DNA from: Romeriopsis navalis LEGE 11480
Lineage (GTDB): Bacteria > Cyanobacteriota > Cyanobacteriia > Leptolyngbyales > Leptolyngbyaceae
DNA: 54,751 nucleotides
Direction of reading: 5' to 3'
Assembly (NCBI RefSeq): GCF_015207035.1
Contig: NZ_JADEXQ010000034.1
Coordinates: forward strand, 1-54,751
Shown here: piece by piece, positions 51,632-54,751 of the stretch
Layout of the letters: each line of letters begins with the position of its first letter
Position numbering within the stretch: the first letter of the stretch is position 1
The notes under the pieces: generated by a model
The model's database searches: none
Told to the model about the DNA's origin: nothing
The model's input: only the letters and a program-made list of their open reading frames with translations
Made by a program: the position numbers and the translations under genes

Positions 51632-54249
51632 TTTTTAGTGCCAGCCTTGTTTTTTTAATGCAGGCCGGGTTTCTTTGCTTAGAAGCGGGTTCAACTCGGC
51701 GTAAAAATAATATTAATGTTGCGGTTAAAAATATTGCGGACCTGGGCCTTTCGGTCATTGTCTTTTGGGCGATCGGTTATGGCTTGATGTTTGGAACGTC
51801 GGCATTTGGGTGGGCCGGGGGTAGTCAGTTTTTCCCCGAACTGGGGTTGGCTGAAGGTTGGCCCGTTGTTTTTTTCCTATTCCAGGCAATGTTTTGTAGT
51901 ACCGCGGTGACGATCCTGTCAGGGGCGATCGCCGGGCGGATGACCTTCAGAAGCTACTTAATCATTGCGATTCTGATTTCGGGTTTGCTATATCCCGTCT
52001 TCGGGCATTGGGCTTGGGCCGGATTAGATCAATCGACAACGATCGGTTGGTTGGGCAAACTCGGATTTGTGGATTTTGCCGGTTCGACGGTTGTGCATAG
52101 TCTGGGTGGCTGGGCAGCACTTGCGGCTGTATTGGTTGTGGGGCCGCGCACAGGGCGATTTTCGAGTAAGCGCCAGCACGATCAGATTCCCAGTTCGGAT
52201 ATCCCTTTGGCGTTCTTGGGCACGTTGCTGCTGTGGTTTGGTTGGTTTGGGTTCAATGGTGGGAGTGCTTTAGCCTTTAATGTGCAAGTTCCCAGTATTA
52301 TTGTCAATACCTTATTTGCGGGGGCCGCTGGACTACTGGCACCATTGATGTGGTTGCTCGCACGGCAACGCGAAGTGGCTGTTAGTTTGGTGATGAATGG
52401 GGTGTTAGCCGGTTTAGTCGGCATTACCGCGAGTTGTCATGCGGTATCGTCGGTGCATGCACTTGTGATTGGAGCCATCAGCGGCGTTGTTATGATTGCC
52501 GTTGATTGGCTACTGGGGCGTTGTCATATTGATGATGCGGTGGGTGCTATTCCAGTGCATTTAGGTGCGGGAATCTGGGGCACTTTGGCGGTGGGCCTCT
52601 TTGGTGACTTAGCGCGTCTAGGGACTGGACTCAGCCGCATGGCGCAGATTCAGGCACAGCTGTCAGGCATTTTTGCCTGTAGTATTTGGGCCTTTACGCT
52701 GGCGCTGATATGCTTTCTCGCCTTGAATCGGGTGATGCCGTTGCGGGTGACCCGCAAGCAAGAATATGTTGGGTTAAACGTGGCGGAGCATGGGGCGGCC
52801 AGTGAGTTGCAGGATCTCTACGATGTGATGAAATCCCATGTGAAAACGGGGGATTTACAACGCCGTGCCACGAGCCATGCCTTTACCGAAATTGGTCAGA
52901 TTAGCGGTTGGTACAACCAAGTTGTACAGTCCCTAGAGCATTCGATCGTCAAAACTGAAGCGATCGTCACCACGGCCGTCGATGGTATCCTCACCGTCAA
53001 TCCCCGCACCTTGCTGATTCGCAGTACAAATCCGGCGATCGAGAAAATATTTGGTTATTCTTGGCTGGGCTTAATTGGTCAACCCCTGACGCAGTTGATT
53101 GGTCCCGATCTGAAACAACGGAAAGATGTGGCGATTGAAGCGCTGCACAGTTTACTGGAAATGGGTTGTCACACAGGTGATGCCATGGAGGCGATCGGGT
53201 TTCATGAGCAAGGTCGCCGGTTCGCGATTGAAATTACGGCGACCGCTTCACGGGTGGGAACAGAGCAGTTTTGGACGCTGATTATTCGGGATGTCACGAT
53301 TCGCAAAGTGGCCGAGGCGGCGCTTCAAGATTCTGAGCTGATGGCGCGTCAAAATGCTAATCAGTTGAAGAATGCGATGTTGCAGTTGCAGCAAACCCAG
53401 GCGCAATTGCTCCAAAGTGAGCGGATGTCGAGTTTAGGCAATTTGGTCGCAGGAATGGCCCATGAGATTAATAATCCGGTGAGTTTTATCCATGGCAATT
53501 TGGCCCATGCGAGTAATTATGTCCAGGATTTGCTCCATGCTTTAGAACTCTATCAAACGCAGCCAGCTCAACTCTCGGCGGCGCTTCAGGGGGAGGTTGA
53601 TGCCTTGGATGTGGATTTCTTGCGCGAAGATTTTCCGCGTTTAATGAGTTCGATGCAAAATGGCACGGCCCGCATTCGCGATATTGTCCAATCCCTGCGT
53701 CAATTTGCCCATTACGATGAGGCTGATTTTGGTTTAGCGAATTTGAATGAGGGCCTGGATAATACTTTGATTATGTTGTCCCATACCCTCAAGGCCACCC
53801 GCGATCGTCCAGCGATTCAGATTTGTAAGGATTATGGCGATTTGCCGATTATCGAATGCTATGCCGGTGCCCTAAATCAGGTATTTCTGCATATTCTGAG
53901 CAATGCGGTCGAAGCCCTGAGTCTGGAGGTTGTCCAATCGCCCGATCGCATCATTACGATTACCACGAATGCCCATCCCGATCACCTGTCTATTGTGATC
54001 GCCGATAACGGCCCCGGCATGTCGGAGTCGGTGAAGCAAAAAATCTTTGATCCGTTCTTTACGACGAAGTCTGTGGGGCAAGGGACGGGCATGGGGTTAT
54101 CCATTAGCCATCAAATTATTGTTGAGAAGCATGGCGGCCAGTTGAACTGTTATACCGCTCCGGGTAAGGGAACCGAGTTTGTGATTGAGTTACCGACAGC
54201 GGCTTTAGTTACGGCGAAGGCTTCGAGTCGATCGATTGTAACGGCCTAG
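51601..54249 (+). CDS. Ammonium transporter-histidine kinase fusion (Amt-PAS-HisKA-HATPase)
   Basis: 882 residues. An Amt channel domain (about 1-400, 11 helices) is fused to a PAS domain (about 455-570), a coiled coil and a histidine kinase. Both pore histidines are present: H166 in STVVHSLGGW and H320 in IPVHLGAGIWGT, positions nearly equal to E. coli AmtB H168 and H318. The kinase has H621 in VAGMAHEINNPVSF, the N-box LHILSNAVEAL, ADNGPGM and GQGTGMGLSISHQI. Such fusions are thought to sense external ammonium and phosphorylate a response regulator; no regulator lies next to it. ATG 51601 (MSSSIDTLWVIFSASLV) is chosen because helix 1 begins there as in related fusions; the frame is open from GTG 51496, overlapping a hydrophobic ORF in another frame. 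Confidence 0.93.
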   Translation: MSSSIDTLWVIFSASLVFLMQAGFLCLEAGSTRRKNNINVAVKNIADLGLSVIVFWAIGYGLMFGTSAFGWAGGSQFFPELGLAEGWPVVFFLFQAMFCSTAVTILSGAIAGRMTFRSYLIIAILISGLLYPVFGHWAWAGLDQSTTIGWLGKLGFVDFAGSTVVHSLGGWAALAAVLVVGPRTGRFSSKRQHDQIPSSDIPLAFLGTLLLWFGWFGFNGGSALAFNVQVPSIIVNTLFAGAAGLLAPLMWLLARQREVAVSLVMNGVLAGLVGITASCHAVSSVHALVIGAISGVVMIAVDWLLGRCHIDDAVGAIPVHLGAGIWGTLAVGLFGDLARLGTGLSRMAQIQAQLSGIFACSIWAFTLALICFLALNRVMPLRVTRKQEYVGLNVAEHGAASELQDLYDVMKSHVKTGDLQRRATSHAFTEIGQISGWYNQVVQSLEHSIVKTEAIVTTAVDGILTVNPRTLLIRSTNPAIEKIFGYSWLGLIGQPLTQLIGPDLKQRKDVAIEALHSLLEMGCHTGDAMEAIGFHEQGRRFAIEITATASRVGTEQFWTLIIRDVTIRKVAEAALQDSELMARQNANQLKNAMLQLQQTQAQLLQSERMSSLGNLVAGMAHEINNPVSFIHGNLAHASNYVQDLLHALELYQTQPAQLSAALQGEVDALDVDFLREDFPRLMSSMQNGTARIRDIVQSLRQFAHYDEADFGLANLNEGLDNTLIMLSHTLKATRDRPAIQICKDYGDLPIIECYAGALNQVFLHILSNAVEALSLEVVQSPDRIITITTNAHPDHLSIVIADNGPGMSESVKQKIFDPFFTTKSVGQGTGMGLSISHQIIVEKHGGQLNCYTAPGKGTEFVIELPTAALVTAKASSRSIVTA

Positions 54250-54636
54250 GGGCGTTGGACTTTAGTGCTGCCGAGCGCCAGGACACGATCTTGCATTATG
54301 TCAGTCTAGGAGTCGCCTGATAACTGTCATCCAGCGACTGACCCGGAATTAAACCTGACTGGCAATTAGAATGGCATGGCGAAGTCGCCCCGGTAAAATG
54401 TGTATCAGCATCGATTGTTTCAACGACAATATATGGCCTTACTCCACGATCGCTATACCCAACTGCAAATTGCCTTTGACAATCGCCGGTTGTCCAGTGA
54501 TTTTGCCTGCTAAATTATGGGTCGGCAGTTAAGTCATGGATCGTCAATCCGATCGAATGATTAAGTCCGGACATCGACTCATTTCATGATTAGCTGGTAA
54601 CTCGGATTGAATTGGGGGTTGGATTTTAATTGGGGG
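54250..54636. other. Intergenic region at right side
   Basis: 387 bp between convergent genes. There is a 27-codon frame from ATG 54433 (MALLHDRYTQLQIAFDNRRL) ending in a stop, protein-like but too short to call, and a weak inverted repeat AGTCGC/GCGACT near 54310-54335. Nothing else seen. Confidence 0.35.
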
Positions 54637-54751
54637 TTATAGCGCGGGGTTGATGCGGGCCGTATTGTCGGAGTTTTCGTCGTCGGGGTTGCTGTTGTTG
54701 GAGTTCTCGTCGTCTGGTTCGGTGCCTGTGGCCGCTTGCTGTGGGAAATAC
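54637..54751 (-). CDS. 3' end of a gene entering from the right edge
   Basis: A minus-strand open frame reaching the window edge. It encodes the last 37 residues of a larger protein (YFPQQAATGTEPDDENSNNS ... NTARINPAL, stop at 54637-54639). The tail has a duplicated acidic Asp-Asp-Glu-Asn-Ser unit, suggesting a disordered acidic C-terminus. The identity of the main protein cannot be seen here. Confidence 0.6.
   Translation of the reverse strand, partial: YFPQQAATGTEPDDENSNNSNPDDENSDNTARINPAL

Overview
The window looks like the chromosome of a cyanobacterium. The palindrome GCGATCGC and its core CGATCG recur inside most genes. The gene content fits as well: a Cph1-type phytochrome, multi-domain PAS/GAF histidine kinases, an ammonium-channel/histidine-kinase fusion, a PTPA-CTERM sorting signal, a chloroplast-type glutamyl peptidase relative and several small proteins I recognise as cyanobacterial families. 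Genus cannot be fixed from this sequence. No rRNA, tRNA, CRISPR array, phage or intact insertion sequence was seen.

Layout. 1-9.2 kb: housekeeping and signalling (PKHD-type dioxygenase, hisD, universal stress protein, MATE exporter, phytochrome kinase, a decayed Rcp1-like response regulator, a REC-GAF-kinase protein). 9.2-19.6 kb: the most unusual region. It holds a BASS transporter, a 1013-residue winged-helix/ATPase/TPR regulator, and divergently from it a 1184-residue MACPF (perforin-like) protein with three large C-terminal repeat cassettes. After these come a glutaminase remnant and a PAS sensor whose end is cut off by a one-base frameshift. 19.6-31.4 kb: fabG, a 644-residue membrane-anchored helical-repeat protein, a GFA-family protein, a diguanylate cyclase, an S9 peptidase, a small membrane protein, a compact lipoxygenase, a P-loop kinase, an SDR without a normal start codon, and a GNAT overlapping it tail to tail. 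31.5-42.7 kb: small redox and resistance-type modules, each with a local regulator (oxidoreductase/TetR with a paired operator; SDR plus DUF1772 with AraC), an orphan HipA-like kinase, an ankyrin membrane protein, a PTPA-CTERM protein, and a three-gene operon (hydrolase, DHFR-like, SDR). 42.7-54.7 kb: decayed mobile or coding debris with a perfect 16-bp inverted repeat, a cPLA2/patatin-like lipase, a half-size EamA transporter, an unrecognised 354-residue protein, DUF6737 and DUF1272 proteins, PhoD, a paralogue of the small membrane protein, the Amt-histidine kinase, and the 3' end of one more gene at the edge.

How it fits together. Much of the window is sensing (light, ammonium, PAS ligands, c-di-GMP) and small accessory enzymes. 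The best candidate for an undescribed system is the MACPF protein with its divergent OmpR-type regulator. A tandem 11-bp repeat in their shared intergenic region has the spacing expected for an OmpR-family site. The region also carries much recent decay: five broken or remnant coding sequences, one possible start-codon loss and one homopolymer frameshift.
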